Counted from the stretch's first letter, positions 44,900-58,713 are shown. The stretch is 64,000 nt of DNA from Linanthus parryae (GCA_023055425.1 JALGPY010000003.1:67378991-67442990); one strand, 5' to 3'. Numbers and translations are program-made. Notes: a model not told the origin generated them from the sequence alone.

Positions 44900-47800
44900 T
44901 GTAACACCCTGAAGTTTTATAGGGATCAAACTCTAATTAATCAAAAATTGAGTCAATTGTGTGAATCGCTAGTTCAGCAGTGCGTGCTGAGATCTTTTCA
45001 ATAGGAAATATCTGAAATGTGAATTCAATCGGGGGCAATTACGCAATTGTTGAGAATCTGGGACAAAAGTGTAATTTCTTAGAAATTAATTTTCTTGCTC
45101 GAACTTGCCAAGTTGTGAATACTGGAAGTAGTGAAGTGATTAAAGAGCAAGTTGAATCAGTGGAGGCGAGTTGAAAATCTCAAAACCTCTAATTTTCTTT
45201 TATTTCTACCATTACCCTAACTTTGTGAAAATTACACATGCAACCCCAATTTGCATGTGTGCCATTTGGCAATCACCATTGGCACCTAGCTTGTGAGGTT
45301 GCAACAACTAATGAACCTTCTCCACTATTAGAATTGGGGAGTGAAACTCCATCTTCTCCATATTCTTCCTCTTCTTCTACAACTTCCATGAACCGCCACC
45401 AAGACCACAGCATAACCACTACCACCCAACCATGGAATTAAAAACAGTTTTTATTGAAAGAAGCTCTCATCCATACGAGCAAAGTTCCTCTGGAAAATCG
45501 GAGGTTGGTGAAGGGAAGAGAGAGATAATCGGAATGGAAGGTGAGGAACCCTAGTTTATGTTTTGAATAAATTCCCTCATAATGTTGTAATTAATCCAGT
45601 CTAATGCACATATTCATGAGCCTGAGGTTGTGGGGGAGTCTGTGGTTACCACGAAAGCCCCAAAACAATGCTAGAATCACCAACGTCGCTGGATACTGCA
45701 CTTGAAACCGCTTTAAATGCGATGCTCACCGGAGCTTGGCCAACTCCTTTTATTATCATTTTTTTGAATCTTTTTGCATATTCGTGATCCTTCGAGCATG
45801 TAGAGCACTCTTACACCCCGGAATCATGCCCAGAACTAGGTTTTGTTGGATATTTGATCCAGTGTTCTTAAGTTTTCTTGGGTGAACACACCATGTCCGC
45901 AGCCCCGTAAATCACACAGTGGTTGGAGTTTTGACAAGATTTTTTGGCTCAATTTGATCTTGGTATTTCATTATGTAACTTTCCTATAGATTTCAGGAGC
46001 TAAATTGGACTCTACGGCCCCATCAAATTCAAATTGAAAATTGTTGTTACAATTTTTCTTAATCTTTCAAGTTTTTCCCTGAGGTTGAAAACCAACTTAC
46101 AAGCCCCCTATATTCTTCACCACTTCAAGAAAATGGAATCTACTTGTTTATATGTATTCAAATATGCCAAAACTTGAAATTTCATGTAGAAATGATCTAC
46201 AAATTCTCTCTCTAGGAGTCCTAAAATTCTTGTTAAACTTGCAGAAAAGTATGGAGATTGGAGATGAAAGAGCCAGCTCATTCAGTCATAACTTCTTGAG
46301 TATCTATTGGAATCTTAATTTGGTTTCTCATGTGTAAAGCTGGTTGAAGATACTCCTAGTCATACTCTATGAGCTTCCTTCATATTTCAAATGGATTCTC
46401 CTCAAATCTAGCTCAAAGTATCTATGTAACCATTAAATCATTAAGAACTGATTTGAAAACTCTGAAGTTCTATTTGTTATTTGTTATGACTCTTAGAATA
46501 TCTACTCAAACTGCATTCTGCTATCTCCCATGAAAAGCTAACTAATAATACTTTTAATCATTCCGAGAAGAGCACTTCCAATATCCTTAATAGATTGCTC
46601 AGAAATCAAGTCCAAATTGACTAGCTAGAAATGGTGGAAACCCTCAATTATATTCTAAGGTTTGGACCAAGTTTGACTTCCCTAAAATCCTAGTCCAGTT
46701 GGGCTATCTGTGAGGGGTAAAACAGTAATGTCAAAGTTCCTCCAGTCAAACACTGAAATCAAGATGCAGGACATGACCTCATGTATCCGTAACAATTTCA
46801 TAACATCCAGAATCCAAATTGTGTCTATTTGGACTTAAATCTGAATAATCAGACTGGAACATGAACTAACATGCAAATTTGCCAAACTTCGGGGACTTGA
46901 ATGTAAATAACTAGAACTTCAGAGCTCCTCTTGCTAGGAAAAATTAGATACTTAGTAACTCATGAGACTGACCAATTGGACATGACTGAGGGGTTAGAGA
47001 ACAGTTAGAGACTGTACTGATAAGACTGAGATTTCGAGGCAAAATAGTAATTATGGGCTAATCAGTCAGTAAGACAACTTCATGTGCATTCTACCTCACT
47101 ATTTCGAACATGTATTGATAGTGAATATCTGTTTGAATGTGTAGAGACTGCTGGGCAGAGTCACAATCGTTGACCAGGAAAACTAGGCAGACTATCAGGT
47201 TAGCATGTGAATGCTTAATTTTTATATTTAGTAATACTAGAATATGTGTGTGTGTGTGTTTGTGTGTGTGTATGAGTATGAAATAAAAAATCATGGAATA
47301 ATAATGTGTTTCATGCACAAACACACATATCTGTAAAAAAACATGTGAATATGGGTATGTTTCATGCTCGTCTTGAACACTTAGTTGGTATGATTCATGT
47401 GTTTTCTAGACCCATGTATGGTCATTACAGACTCTGGATGTCTGAATGCTACGGTAGGAGACCCGCATGGGACTGGTCTACGGGAGTTTAGTCGGGATGT
47501 AGCTAGCCACCGATTTTATGCTGCCAGTACTACTCTGTGGACTGACGATCCATTAGGGGGTGTGCACACTTAAGGTCTATTTTGTCTTGGTGGATTAGTG
47601 GATACTTGAGTGGGTAAATGAATTTTGTTTTGCCTTCTTGTCAGAAGTAGAATCTGGGTTTCAATTGATATTATCCGTGTTATTACAGATATTGGAATAG
47701 CTGGCATAATCATCCTTTTGATTGTTGCTTTGACTTAGGTCATCTGGAAAGTGCGTCTGCAAGGGTTAATCATTTTCAAAATTATATGTATAAATACTTT

Positions 47801-48070
47801 TGTTATAAATCTTATTTTATTTGATGTATCATCACGTCATGACGTCTCTGCCATTTATAACTTGGAAGGTGAGCAGGCGAGATACCGAGGAGTAGACAAT
47901 CACTTAGAAGTTGTCAAATCAAAGTATGCTAACTATTATAATAAGTTTTATTTAAGTTTCAGTTTCTTTAATTCCGTCTTGTAACAAAACGTTAGGTTTA
48001 GACTCCTTGCTAGGCATCTCCGTGCTTAGCGGAGAACATCACCGGAGGACGTCACCGTGTGGATATGGAT
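44900..48070 (+). repeat. Gypsy-type 3' LTR, about 3.1 kb
   Basis: Starts TGTAACACCCTGAAG after a polypurine run, as in Tekay/Del Gypsy families, and has no coding. Blocks near 47440-47600 (GGACTGGTCTACGGGAG, GCCAGTACTACTCTGTGGAC) and 47990-48060 (GCTAGGCATCTCCGTGCTTAGCGG, shown here in part) are typical of such LTRs. Part of it resembles the minus-strand LTR at 16513-19034. The 3' border was not resolved. Confidence 0.6.
47243..47273. repeat. (GT)n microsatellite
   Basis: ATGTGTGTGTGTGTGTTTGTG and onward, about 14 GT units with one interruption, inside the Gypsy LTR. Confidence 0.9.
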
Positions 48071-49169
48071 TTTTGCGCTGGTATACGCAACCATATCCAG
48101 ACGGTTGTTCTTCATACCGACCCTCCTCTCTCTCTCTCAAAAGTCAACAGAATCGCCACCAGATCAATCCTACTCCTACCACAACGTCGATCAAGCTCCA
48201 CCACCATCCACACCCACCCACCTTCCCTCTCTCTCTCTCAACACCGAAAACAACCAGACCCCGATCCATGAAACAGCGTCGCTCCTCTAGTGCCTCTGCT
48301 TGCCACCGTCGAGCTCAAGTCCATCGCTGCCGTGGTCAGACAAAACCTTCGAACCCTGCTATGGTCTTCCAACTTGTTCAAGAAGACAGACAAAGAGACG
48401 GGAGATGGAAGAACGAAGATCTAAAACTAGATCTGAGCCGGTGAAGAATAAGAAGAAAAAGATAGAAATATGAGATAGAAACGGTGACGACACACCAGTG
48501 GCGGCGATGACGTAGTCTTCTTCTTCTTCTTCTTCTTCTTCTTCTTCTTCTTTTGTACTAAATCTAACCCAAACAATCTTTTTGTTCTAGATGATGAAAA
48601 AAATTGTTATAGTTGATGTTGTTGTTGTGGTCAAGAAATTTTGGTCCATAACTTTGATTGGAGCTGATGTTCTTGAGCTACTGTTGTTGATGTTCTCGAG
48701 TAATTGTTGCTGATGTTTTCTCTTAAAATATTTAGAGGAGAGTGTTAAGCAGAGGGGGAGAGAATGGGACATATAGGGAATTATAAAGAAACGACAAGGG
48801 CAGAACTGTCATTTGCATGATTTTCTTATTCCTTGTGCAAACAATAAATGAAAGAAAGTAAAGAAACAGAGGAAGTAATCATCAAGATCCCCAGGAAAAT
48901 TTGGGGCAGCCGTACCATCAGGTTTTAGTAAATTTGTGGGGGATCACCGATTGCACGTGACTGGTGCTGGAGACAATACAATTATGTTTCTCAAACTAGA
49001 AGTGAAATGATAAAAAGTATAGTCAATCCATTTAAGGTCATGTAAACAATTCTTTTAATTCCCAACGTGTTTAGTTAGCATTGAATTTGCTACTATAATA
49101 AGCATTTATGATTTAGTTATCACTCTTTCAGATCATCACGTCTCTCAGGAAAAAAAGAATCACTATAAA
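48071..49169. other. Unassigned stretch with CT-rich DNA
   Basis: Contains CT runs (48127-48140, 48229-48240) and a (TTC)n microsatellite. Open stretches here are low complexity (S, P, T, H) and not convincing genes. Confidence 0.5.
48516..48551. repeat. (TTC)n microsatellite
   Basis: About 12 perfect TTC units. Confidence 0.95.
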
Positions 49170-49568
49170 TGTTGTGAAAAAACTAAATATGCAGAAAGAA
49201 AGAATCGAAACACACAGATTTACGTGGTTCGGCAAAACAGCCTGCGTCCACGGAGTTGTAGAGATTTCACTAAAACAGACGAATCGTCTCAGAGATATTT
49301 ACAAGCGAAATCAGAACGCTCAACATAATTTCCACGAACCCTAAGAACTCTATAAATATAAGACCTATTAAACCGGGCCGGATCCAAGCCCAAACGGGTC
49401 AAAATGGGTCAAAATAATTTTTCCGGGGGCGCTGCCCCCTGAACCCTCGCGAGACATGTTCGTGGCCGCTACTACTTGGGCATTCCGGCCCAAGTCTTAG
49501 CTCCACGAATCATGTCTCCCTTTTTGGGTCGTAGCAAAACATGAACCGGGTCGATTCATAAAACGGGT
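49170..49568 (-). repeat. Partial Copia LTR (first 399 bp), diverged from Copia 3
   Basis: Matches 19960-20355 through the AATCGAAACACACAGATTTA block, the GCGCTGCCCCC hairpin and CATGAACCGGGTCGATTCAT, with substitutions and small indels. Stops at AAACGGGT. Confidence 0.93.
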
Positions 49569-49865
49569 AATCATATATATCCCCTCATGGCCGCTACTGC
49601 TTGTGCTCCTTCTTGAATTTATAGCACCATATCATTGGGCATGTGTCATCTGTGTCCCAAACTCTACATCTAGCACAGTAGTAGGGGTAATCACATATCC
49701 CCTCATAATCCTTGTCGCTCCACATGCTTATTACGTCTCCTGCTTCATGTGTCCCTGCGAAAACAAACTCACAAGATACACGTGAACCACATAGATAGAA
49801 ACAAAATAAAACAAACTAAATGAAAAGTACTCTAAACTAACGCCTAACTATATAATCTACCACTT

Positions 49866-49882
49866 TCCCCGGCAACGGTGCA
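49866..49882 (-). other. Gypsy-type primer-binding site (aspartate tRNA type)
   Basis: TCCCCGGCAACGGTGCA is close to the reverse complement of TGGCGCCGTTGCCGGGGA, the primer-binding site of Athila/Tat-like Gypsy elements, with one substitution in the CGCC part. Only copy A has it. Confidence 0.75.
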
Positions 49883-49889
49883 AAAAACT

Positions 49890-52800
49890 TGACACGCTTT
49901 CTTCTGTGTTACCGCAAGTGCACGGTTCAAGTAAGATAGGGATGGTATTTCAACCCCGAGTTAGCGATCCCACGAGGACAGACTTGAGATTATTTAATTA
50001 AACGATTAATTTAGAGTACCGTAGCTGGGAGGAAGAGATTGTGATTTAAACATTTGTCACCCTCAAACAGGTGACTGAAATAAAATAAACAACTAAACTA
50101 ATATTTTTGGGTTTTTATTTTATTAAACAAATATGGAGAAACTAGGCAATCTCTAGATCACCTAGGGCTGTAGACGATATCCGGATCAGCAATGTAACAC
50201 GTTAATCCTATTCTAGTTAAGGCGGGTAATGGTACTGACAATCTCCTATCGGTATCATGTCGTTCTACGTCACGGTTTACTTGGTGTCCTGTCGGTCCAC
50301 CTACATCTACCGGTCCGTTCTAGTAGGCTAACGACAGTGCACGGAATGATGTCCTCTCAGACCACCTCAACACGAACACCTCACTATCTCCTACCGAATC
50401 TGCCCACTAAGGCCAATCCTACACACTTCTCTTCTCAGTCTTAGTGATACAAAATTGTTGTTCATATCTCATCACAACTAGGTCTAAGTCGCTCTCACGG
50501 ACTAGCTAGCTAATTAACAAGTTCGGTTAATTACTCCATTCTTGCGAAGGATTAAGCATAGCATATGAACAATAATTAGAATAAAAATTAACATTAAGCA
50601 AGATTAAAATCTAGTAATAACACCTAATTCCTATGAATATCAATTCCTAACATAGTCGTGTCAATAGAATACGCTCATTAACAAGTTCATGAAATCAAAC
50701 TTCATCCAATAGATCAAAATCCAAAAGCATGAGACAAGTCTAAAGTCCGGAAAACATTGTCTACATAAACCCTAGGCTCTCTAGATAAGCCTAGAAAAAC
50801 GTCTAGCTACTAATAAAAATCGTAGCAAAGCATTAGAGTTTTTCCATAAAATTGATGAAAAGAGAAGAGAAAGAAATCAAACGGTGAAATCTCCGGTTTG
50901 GGGATGATCCCAATCGATCTCCTCAGCTCCCTTGCGTCTCTCTCTTCCACCGTATGCGTGAATGACCCCCTCTAGGTCTTCTATCCCGTTTTTACCAGTT
51001 GGGGGGCGAGATTCTAATGTACTTTGGCCAAAATTGCATTTCAGCCCCTCCAGCTTGCAATTCCCGGACATAATTGTAAGCTGATCTTGAGCGGGCCATT
51101 ACTCTCTCATACGGACTCCGATTAAGCTTCGTGACCTATTGTTGGAAAGGTCTTTGAGTTTAATTTCATTTGGCACCGGTCTCACTCCCAAATTCATTGT
51201 AAATTTTCAGATATCATCATATTAGTAAAGAATGGTCATTCTAGCTCCTCCAACTTGGCTTCTCTTCGTTCCACTGTGCTCCCGTTGTTTCCGAAGTTCG
51301 TTTTATGCCTCCTATCAACCAATTAGCATCCTTTCCTGAAAAGATAACATGAACAAACATACCAAGCGATTATATTTGACAATAAAGCGCATATAAAGCA
51401 TCAAGTGCCAAAACGACCCATATTCTCCAACATTAGGCTCAAATATCTCATGATAATGTGGGAAATAACAATAATATATAGCTCGTAAAAAGTTCTATCA
51501 AATTACCCCACACTACCTTTTTTCTCGTCCCGAGCAACACTTGCTTCCAAGATTCACATATATCTTTACTTTGCCTTTGAAAAAATGACTCAAACACTGG
51601 AGTATGCAATCTACATGACTATAAACAATGCAACGCGATTATAAACAATGCAGCAAAGTAAAGAACACTATATTTTCTTTAGTTAGAGATTGGGAAATCT
51701 CAAAAAGCAAACAGGAATGTCATAAGGCTCTCATATTTCCTTGGAGATTCCATAACTTTGGTGATCGGTAGAACTTGCGGCCAGTTTCGTCAGACAGAAC
51801 ATGCACGAACACAAAATAAGTTGCTTCCGCACACTCATCAAACGTATCCCTAACACTTATCATCCGAGCTATTTATCCACGGGTTTCAATTGTTGAAGTC
51901 TTAGGACGGGTAGGATAGGATATTTAGAAGCGCAGTCCTAGACGTCATGATACAACTCACAAAACCCAATTCTCACACTCCCTCGCCAAAATCCAAGGAA
52001 CCCCAGCGAATCTCACTACTCTGGCCCTCATTCCCTCAATCTTGGTGCAACGCCGTTCTCGCGGCCACAAATGTGAAAAAGTGATCAAAACTCATAGCTC
52101 ATCTCCTCGGTCTTCATGAAGTTTCATTTCCGGCTCCCTATTCCAGTTCAATTTCAACTTTCCTGTTTTTATCTTTTTTTTTTTTTTTTAAAATTTCAAT
52201 TTCAACATATAAGCACATGGAGCCACCAATACGATAAAAATATTCAAGGAGATCAAATATCAAGATAGGTAATGTGGGAGGTGGATTGTGTCAAATCAAT
52301 GATGTAATCAAATCTTTGTCGACACCCCCACACTCAATGTAAAGTAAATCACGAACTCAGTAGTCAATGTAACATGTGCTAATTCCAGACAGTCCTCCTC
52401 ATCACCTAATATATAGAGAATGTAAATGAAACACAAGCACGTCCTCCTATAAGATCACCCAACCCCACCCCATTTCGTGCGGAAAGAATGTCACGCACTA
52501 CGGGACTCCACCTGTGGTCGTGGTGTATGGACACGACTCACTGCCACACTGAAGTGTGCTGCCGTCTCTAACTCACCCTCACATCCCTTAAAAAATACGA
52601 CATGTAAGAGTATCCACTCAAGATGTATAATATCAGCTTACCCTCAAAGAACCTCCATAACTCGACTCTCTCTATCATGACGCATAGGAAGGGACCACTC
52701 TAACTAGTGATGAAAGTCACAAGGAATGGCTTCCTAGGCTAGAGACTGTGAATAAAAGGGGTAAATGGATCAAATTGGGGTATCTAGTGGACGTAGGCGA

Positions 52801-54700
52801 TGGATACGGGACGTGAGGTCCCCATTTAAATCACTCGTACAGCTGTTCTGCTGCCACTACGAGGAGGGTTGACGACTACCTAAGTTACGGTGGTGTAGCG
52901 CTAGTAGAATAACTAGTCTGAGAGACAGCTACTCACAATCGAGTGCATTGGCCCTATAGCCTCCCTACTCCAGATTCTCGCGTCTACCTCACCTCAGTTT
53001 TTCCTAATCCTAAGGAATTTCTATTATTAAGCCCTCACCACATTCACTCTCTTCAATTGCCTTTCTCAAAGAATTTCAATTTTTAGAGTTTTTCTTGTTT
53101 TTCTAATTTTTTTCTTTGTTTTTAATTGAGTTTTTCTAACACTATATGCTTGGGCCAACTCGATTAACAACACATATGGGTAGGTGGACTCAATAATTAA
53201 AAGTGCAAATAATATATACAATGCAATAATTAAACGTGCACATGCAATCCTAACTCTGACTCCTACGTGCAAACTGACTCACTAATCTACATGTAACAAG
53301 GTTATGCAAGTTAAAGCGAGCAAAGATATGCATAAGACCCCCCACACTTGAGATAATAATTGTCCTCAATGAATTCAAAGAGTATCCCCAAAGGACATGA
53401 TCTCTACGTGTAAGGAATTAATAGCGAAATGGCAAGTGTTGCAGGGCACTTCGCCTAAAGTGACTAGACAAGAATTTTAAAGCGAGAGAAAGAAACGCAC
53501 CCACGGTCCCAGAGTACCGTTCTTACGGGACCGATTTTGCAAAAATTGGTCGAGAATGGACTGATTGGTCGACCAATTTTTCGAAAAATCGAGCAAGTCG
53601 AAGCAAGAAACCTTGTTGTGCTCCTTGGTGTTCCCATTGCAGCACTCTTCTTGAGCTTTGGCCGAATCCCACTCCAAGTCGACGAATCGGAATTTTTTTT
53701 TATTGAAGTTCTTCCTCTTTGAATTCCCCCACACTCAAACCGCTCACTATCTCTCAAAAACTCAAGAGTTAGTGTTGTAGTTTTTGTTTGCAAGGAGCAA
53801 AACCCAACAAAATTTTCGTGATTTGGATGAGTTTTGAGTTTTGGGTGTGTGGGTGTTCTCGAGGTTTGAGAGGAAGAGGATGAAGAAAAGGAGTGTTTGA
53901 TTCAAATCGGGGGTGGGGAAGATCAAAAATCCGTTTTGCGGCTCTTAAATACCCCCCCAAAATGTCAAAATTACCCCCAAAATGTGGGCAGCCCGACCCA
54001 TTTCGGTCCCCATTTCGGCCCGAAATGGTGGCCGAAATGGCTGGGTTTTTTTTGGAGCAGAATACTCTTTTCTATTCGGGCCGAAATAAGGGGATTTCGG
54101 CCTCCATTTCGGCCGGAAATGGTGGCCAAAATCACTGGAACTCTCCAACTTGTTTTTGCTCTAACTTCTTCATCCGATATCCGTTTCGCGCGATTCTTGC
54201 ACCGATGGACTCCATATTCAACGAGGAATCAATTATTACCTAGAAAAAATTCCCAAATCAGGTAAATTTTCCGTTTCTTCTCAAATTTTCTCTCATGTGC
54301 AAAAATCACGCCTCCAAAAGCTCTTGAACTCTATCCCCACTCCGGATTCCGATGCGTGCAAACCCGCTGTAACAACTCGCTCCCATGAACCTCACGAACA
54401 ATAAGCTACTCCTCAACCCTGAGTAGCTCCTCTATCATGCCAAATTCTTCCGGTTAGCCAATTATTCCTCGTTTTGCGTGCAAATTCATGCACATGCATC
54501 AAGAAGGGGAATTCAGAGTAGTCTTTGGTATCTGTGTCCTGCACACTCATAGGAAATATTAAAACGACTCTCTCTCTCACCCCTCAAAATCAAGTATGAA
54601 GAACTAAATAAAAAATAAAATAAAAAATATCCTACTCTACCTTGGGTTGCCTCTCAAGAAGCGCTTGTAATTTAAGGTCGACGGCGCGACCCGGTTACCT
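49890..54700 (-). repeat. Collinear Gypsy-like segment, copy A (4.8 kb)
   Basis: Matches copy B (55137-59320) in order: a CGCAAG..ACGG..TCGA..GAGGAC start, GATCACCTAGGG..GTAACACGTTAA, TCTCCTATCGGT, the CCCCACACTACCTTTTT..CGAGCAA block, a GTAGAACTTGCGGCCAGTTTCG block, CGCACTACGG..CACCTGTG, and the GGGTTGCCTC..AGCGCTTGTAATTT end. Copy A has about 770 bp more, at 53470-54240, with repeated ATTTCGGCC motifs. Probably LTR plus 3' non-coding part of a non-autonomous Athila-like element. Confidence 0.85.
53997..54131. repeat. ATTTCGGCC palindrome cluster inside copy A
   Basis: CCATTTCGGCCCGAAATGGTG at 54010 and CCATTTCGGCCGGAAATGGTG at 54104 are direct repeats, each nearly palindromic, with further TTCGGCC motifs between. 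Confidence 0.8.
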
Positions 54701-54857
54701 CAACCGAAAAGGAACATGGAGTATGATTTATCCCTCCACTTCTTCTTATTCTTCTTCCACCATCTTTTCTCCAGAACTTCAAGTGCACCCTTGTGCTGTG
54801 CAAATGGTGGCAAGTTATGGAAGCTAACCCCTTTCATCTTGCAATTTTTCTTCTTAA

Positions 54858-55120
54858 TCAGCTTCCATGAAGTACTAATGGGCTCAAATGATCTCTGGCC
54901 ATAAATTCATCCCAATAGTACATCTTTGGTGCTTTATGCTCGTCAGTCAACACATGCAGTTCACTCACACCCCCACACTTGCTGATTTCCAAATCCTCAA
55001 TAGCAACAATCACAAGTGTTTCATCAGCTTCATAATCAGCACCCCACAAGCTCTCAATGTATGTGTCATCCCAATCATGCCAAGGCTGTGAGATAATTTG
55101 AGATTCCCTTGCACAAAGTA
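54858..55120 (-). pseudogene. Gypsy-type polyprotein fragment between copies A and B
   Basis: An open minus-strand stretch encodes ESLWGADYEADETLVIVAIE and then DLEISKCGGVSELHVL. Acidic, single cysteine, no catalytic motif. Its place just upstream of the RFLRGNPR stop block parallels the gag-protease next to copy B, so it is probably another part of the same kind of polyprotein. Confidence 0.45.
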
Positions 55121-56267
55121 TCGCCTCCTCACATGTTGGACACTAACGCGTGTTACTAGCACGTATTACGCAAGCGTACGGTCAAGTAGTAAAAAGTGAG
55201 TATTTTTAATACTCGGGTTGTCGATCCCTCGAGGACAAGTTCACAACAAGTTTATAATTAACAATTTAGAGTAGTTCACTAGGTAACCGGAGTAAAAAGT
55301 GATGATTTGTGGTGTTTCCACCCCCAAACAAGTGGCTGTAGTAAAGACACTTGTTGATCACCTAGGGTTGTAAACGATGTTTGGATTATTTGAGTAACAC
55401 GTTAACTATAGTCTTACTAAGCCGGGTAACTGCAGTGACTATCTCCTGTCGGTCTCAAGTCATTCTACTTCACGGTAGACTATAATCTCCTATCGGTCTC
55501 TTGCGTCTACCGGTCAATTCTAGTAGGATAATGACATGCACGACAACGGGTCCTGTCGGTCCACCGTTACACGAAACATTCGGATCTCGCCTACTGAATC
55601 TACCCACATTAGCCAATCCTAACACGTCTCTTCTCAGTCTCAGTGATACGGGATTGATGTTCAAGTCTCATCCTAGTTAGTCATAATCACTTTCATGCAT
55701 TCGCTAACTAAGCAGTGTTTCCGGTTAGCTATTAACACTGAGTATTAAGCACAATACTTGAACAATTAAATTAGAATAAGTTAACTTTAAGCATGAATCA
55801 ACTATTGAATAAACCCTAGTTCTTGAATCGTAGTTTATCTCCTAATCGCGTCACTCGAGTAGGATTACTAACATAGAAAATAAAGTAGAATTAATTCAAA
55901 AGATGAAATCAATAAATCATGAAGCAAAGATCAAATCCGGAAAACATGAACCCTAGGCTCTCAAATCGAGATGCCTAGCTAAAGTTGCTTAGCTACTCAT
56001 AACTAAATATGAAATAACAAAGAGTTTCTCCATTGAAATTGAATAAGAAGGGTAGAAGAAATCAAACGCAAAGAAGCTTCAATGGTGAAGCTTTGTCTTC
56101 CTCGTCGCCGTCTCCGTCTTCTTCCTCTCTTTTCACGTTGATCTTTTTGTTTCTCACGCATGTTCTTCCTTTTTTAAGGTCTAGGGCCTATTAATTAATC
56201 ACAAAAAAGATATTCATTAATAACCCTAAGACCCATTAATTAGCTCCCTTGCGTGCGCTGATGTTGA

Positions 56268-56361
56268 CTTCAGATCGCACGACCTCAATTTCCCGGTCGT
56301 GCGATCTGCTCTGGTCTTATATATGATCGTGTGATCCTATCTCTGGTCGTGCGATCTGAAG
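56268..56361. repeat. Inverted repeats of a 14-17-bp motif
   Basis: CTTCAGATCGCACGACC (56268-56284) is the exact reverse complement of GGTCGTGCGATCTGAAG (56345-56361); a further inverted copy (14 bp) lies at 56295-56308. Two alternative hairpins are possible, with loops of 10 and 60 bases. Confidence 0.9.
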
Positions 56362-58682
56362 TAAGATCCTACGACCATCCACTCTGATCGTGAAAACAAT
56401 AGGTTCCCAACTTTCTTCCGCCAAATATTTTCTAAGTCTTTTTTTCTTTTCCTTTTGGGGTGTTAAAGTGTGATTAATCAAACTTGTTAAAATGACACTT
56501 GCCTCCCCTCTTCATGTCTCTGCTCCATTTTCTTCACGATTTATTCTCCACTTTAGCTCCCGCTTAATCTCCCAAGCTTGTTTCGCCTCTCCGCTTCATA
56601 TCCCAAGCTCCGTTCCCTGCCAAACAACACGGAACACAACTCGTGCGATCAAACGTGAAAAAAAATACATAAAATAATGCGAGAAACGCCTGGATTAACA
56701 ATATAATGCCTAGAGCTAAGATTCTACGTTTTCTCTCTAATCATAGTGTAAAACTAAGATTATCAACCCGGAAAGCACGCAAAACGATATAAAATGTGCA
56801 AGAAATATAACTCTAATACAGAGTTATCAAATCCCCCACACTACCTTTTTGCGCGTCTCGAGCAAAATCAAACCTTACACTACGTTTTAATCCACCGAAT
56901 TGCATGAAACCTTACTAGCCATGTGACACAAACAACACACACACACACACAATGCAATCTACATGACTATAGACAATGCAACTCGGTTTTACACAATGCA
57001 AAAATTGAAACAACACAAATATTTTTTCTTTTTAGCTACATATCGGGCAATCTCGAAAAGTAAATCAGCAAGTCATAAGGCTCTCATATTCCGACGGAAA
57101 TTCTTTGACTTTGGTGACCGGTAGAACTTGCGGCCAGTTTCGTTAGACAGAATGGGCACAAACACTTAAGACATTGCTTCCGCACACTCGTCAAACATAT
57201 CCCTAGAACTTACCATTCGAGCTATTTATCCACGGGCTCACATTGCTGACTGCTTAGGACGGGTATGATAAGTTATTTAGAAGCGTAGTCTTAGACGTCA
57301 TGATACAACTCACAAAAACCCGATTCTCACACTCCCTCACAAAAATCCAAGGAACCCCACCGAATCTCACTCCTCCGGCCCTCATTCTCTCAGTCTTGGT
57401 GCAACGCCGTTCTCGCGGCGATGAATGTGAAATAGTGATCAAGATCCATAGCTAATCTCCTCGGTCTTCAAGAAATTCAGTTTCAGCTCCTTTTCACTTT
57501 CAATTTCTTTTTCGTTTTCTTTCTATTTCTTTTTTTTTCTTCTAAAAATTTATATGGGGCCAACAATAATTATAGTAATATCCGAGGAGATCAAAGTATC
57601 AAATAACGTGGGGGTGGAATGTGTCAAATCAATAATGTAATCAAATATATGTCGACACCCCCACACTTAATGTAAAGCAAATCACAAACCCGGTAGTCAA
57701 TGTATAAACGTGCTAATTCCAACCAATCATCATCATCACCTAAGATATAGAGAATATAAATGAACATCAAAGCACGACCTCCTATAAGCTCAATCAACCC
57801 CCACCCCATACCGTGCGGAAAGAATGTTACGCACTACGGTATTCCACCTGTGATCGTGGTGTAAGGACACGACTCACCGCCACACCGAAGTGTGCTACCG
57901 TCTCTAACGCACCCTCACATCCCCTCAAAAGACGACATGTAAGAGAATCCGCGTAAGATGTATCAATTCAGCACACCCTCATCGAACCTCTCTAACTCGA
58001 CTCCCTCTATCATGACGCATATGAAAGGGCCATTCTAACAAGTGATGAAAGTCACAATGAAAGGATTCCTGGGCTAGAGGCTGCGAATTAAAGGGGTGAA
58101 TGGATCAATGGGGGTAATTAGTGGACCTAGGAGATGGAGATGCGACGTGAGACCCCCATAAAAATCACTCGCACAGCTGTTTCGTTGCCACTACGATGAG
58201 GGTTGATGACTACCTAAGTGACAATGGTGTAGCGCTAGTAGGCTAACCAGTCTGAGAGGCAGCTACTCGCATTTCTAATGTGCACTAGCCCTATAAGTCT
58301 TCCTACTCCAGATTCTCGCGTCTACTTCATCTCAAATTTTCCTACTCATAAGGAATTCTATCATTAAGCCCTCTCCACATTCACTCTCTTCGATTGCCCT
58401 TTCTCAAAAGTTTTCAATTTTTTTTATGATTTTTGATTTTTTGATTTTTGTTTTTCATTTTTCCTAACTCTATATACTTGGTCCAACTCGACTAAACACA
58501 AGTTTCGGGTAGGGGGACTCAATAAAGTAAAAGTGCACAACAATGCAGAAAATAACCTCACATAATACGACGAAATATCAAAAAAAAAACTTAACACTAA
58601 CCACAAATACGACACAATACTACATAAACTATATGTAACAAGGCTATGCATACGAAACATGGCTAGTGAAAGTAGATACAAA

Positions 58683-58684
<2 letters not shown>

Positions 58685-58713
<29 letters not shown>
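58685..58713. repeat. C tract followed by (CA)n
   Basis: About 15 C residues and then about 7 CA units in copy B, at a place where copy A has only a short C run. Confidence 0.85.

Noticed and set aside
48007..48444. 145-codon plus-strand open frame
   Set aside because: Low complexity from CT-rich DNA, overlaps the end of a Gypsy LTR, no domain and two other frames open over the same bases.
53893..54265. Two plus-strand open frames of 116 and 122 codons
   Set aside because: They overlap each other in different frames over the ATTTCGGCC repeat region and have no recognisable domain.
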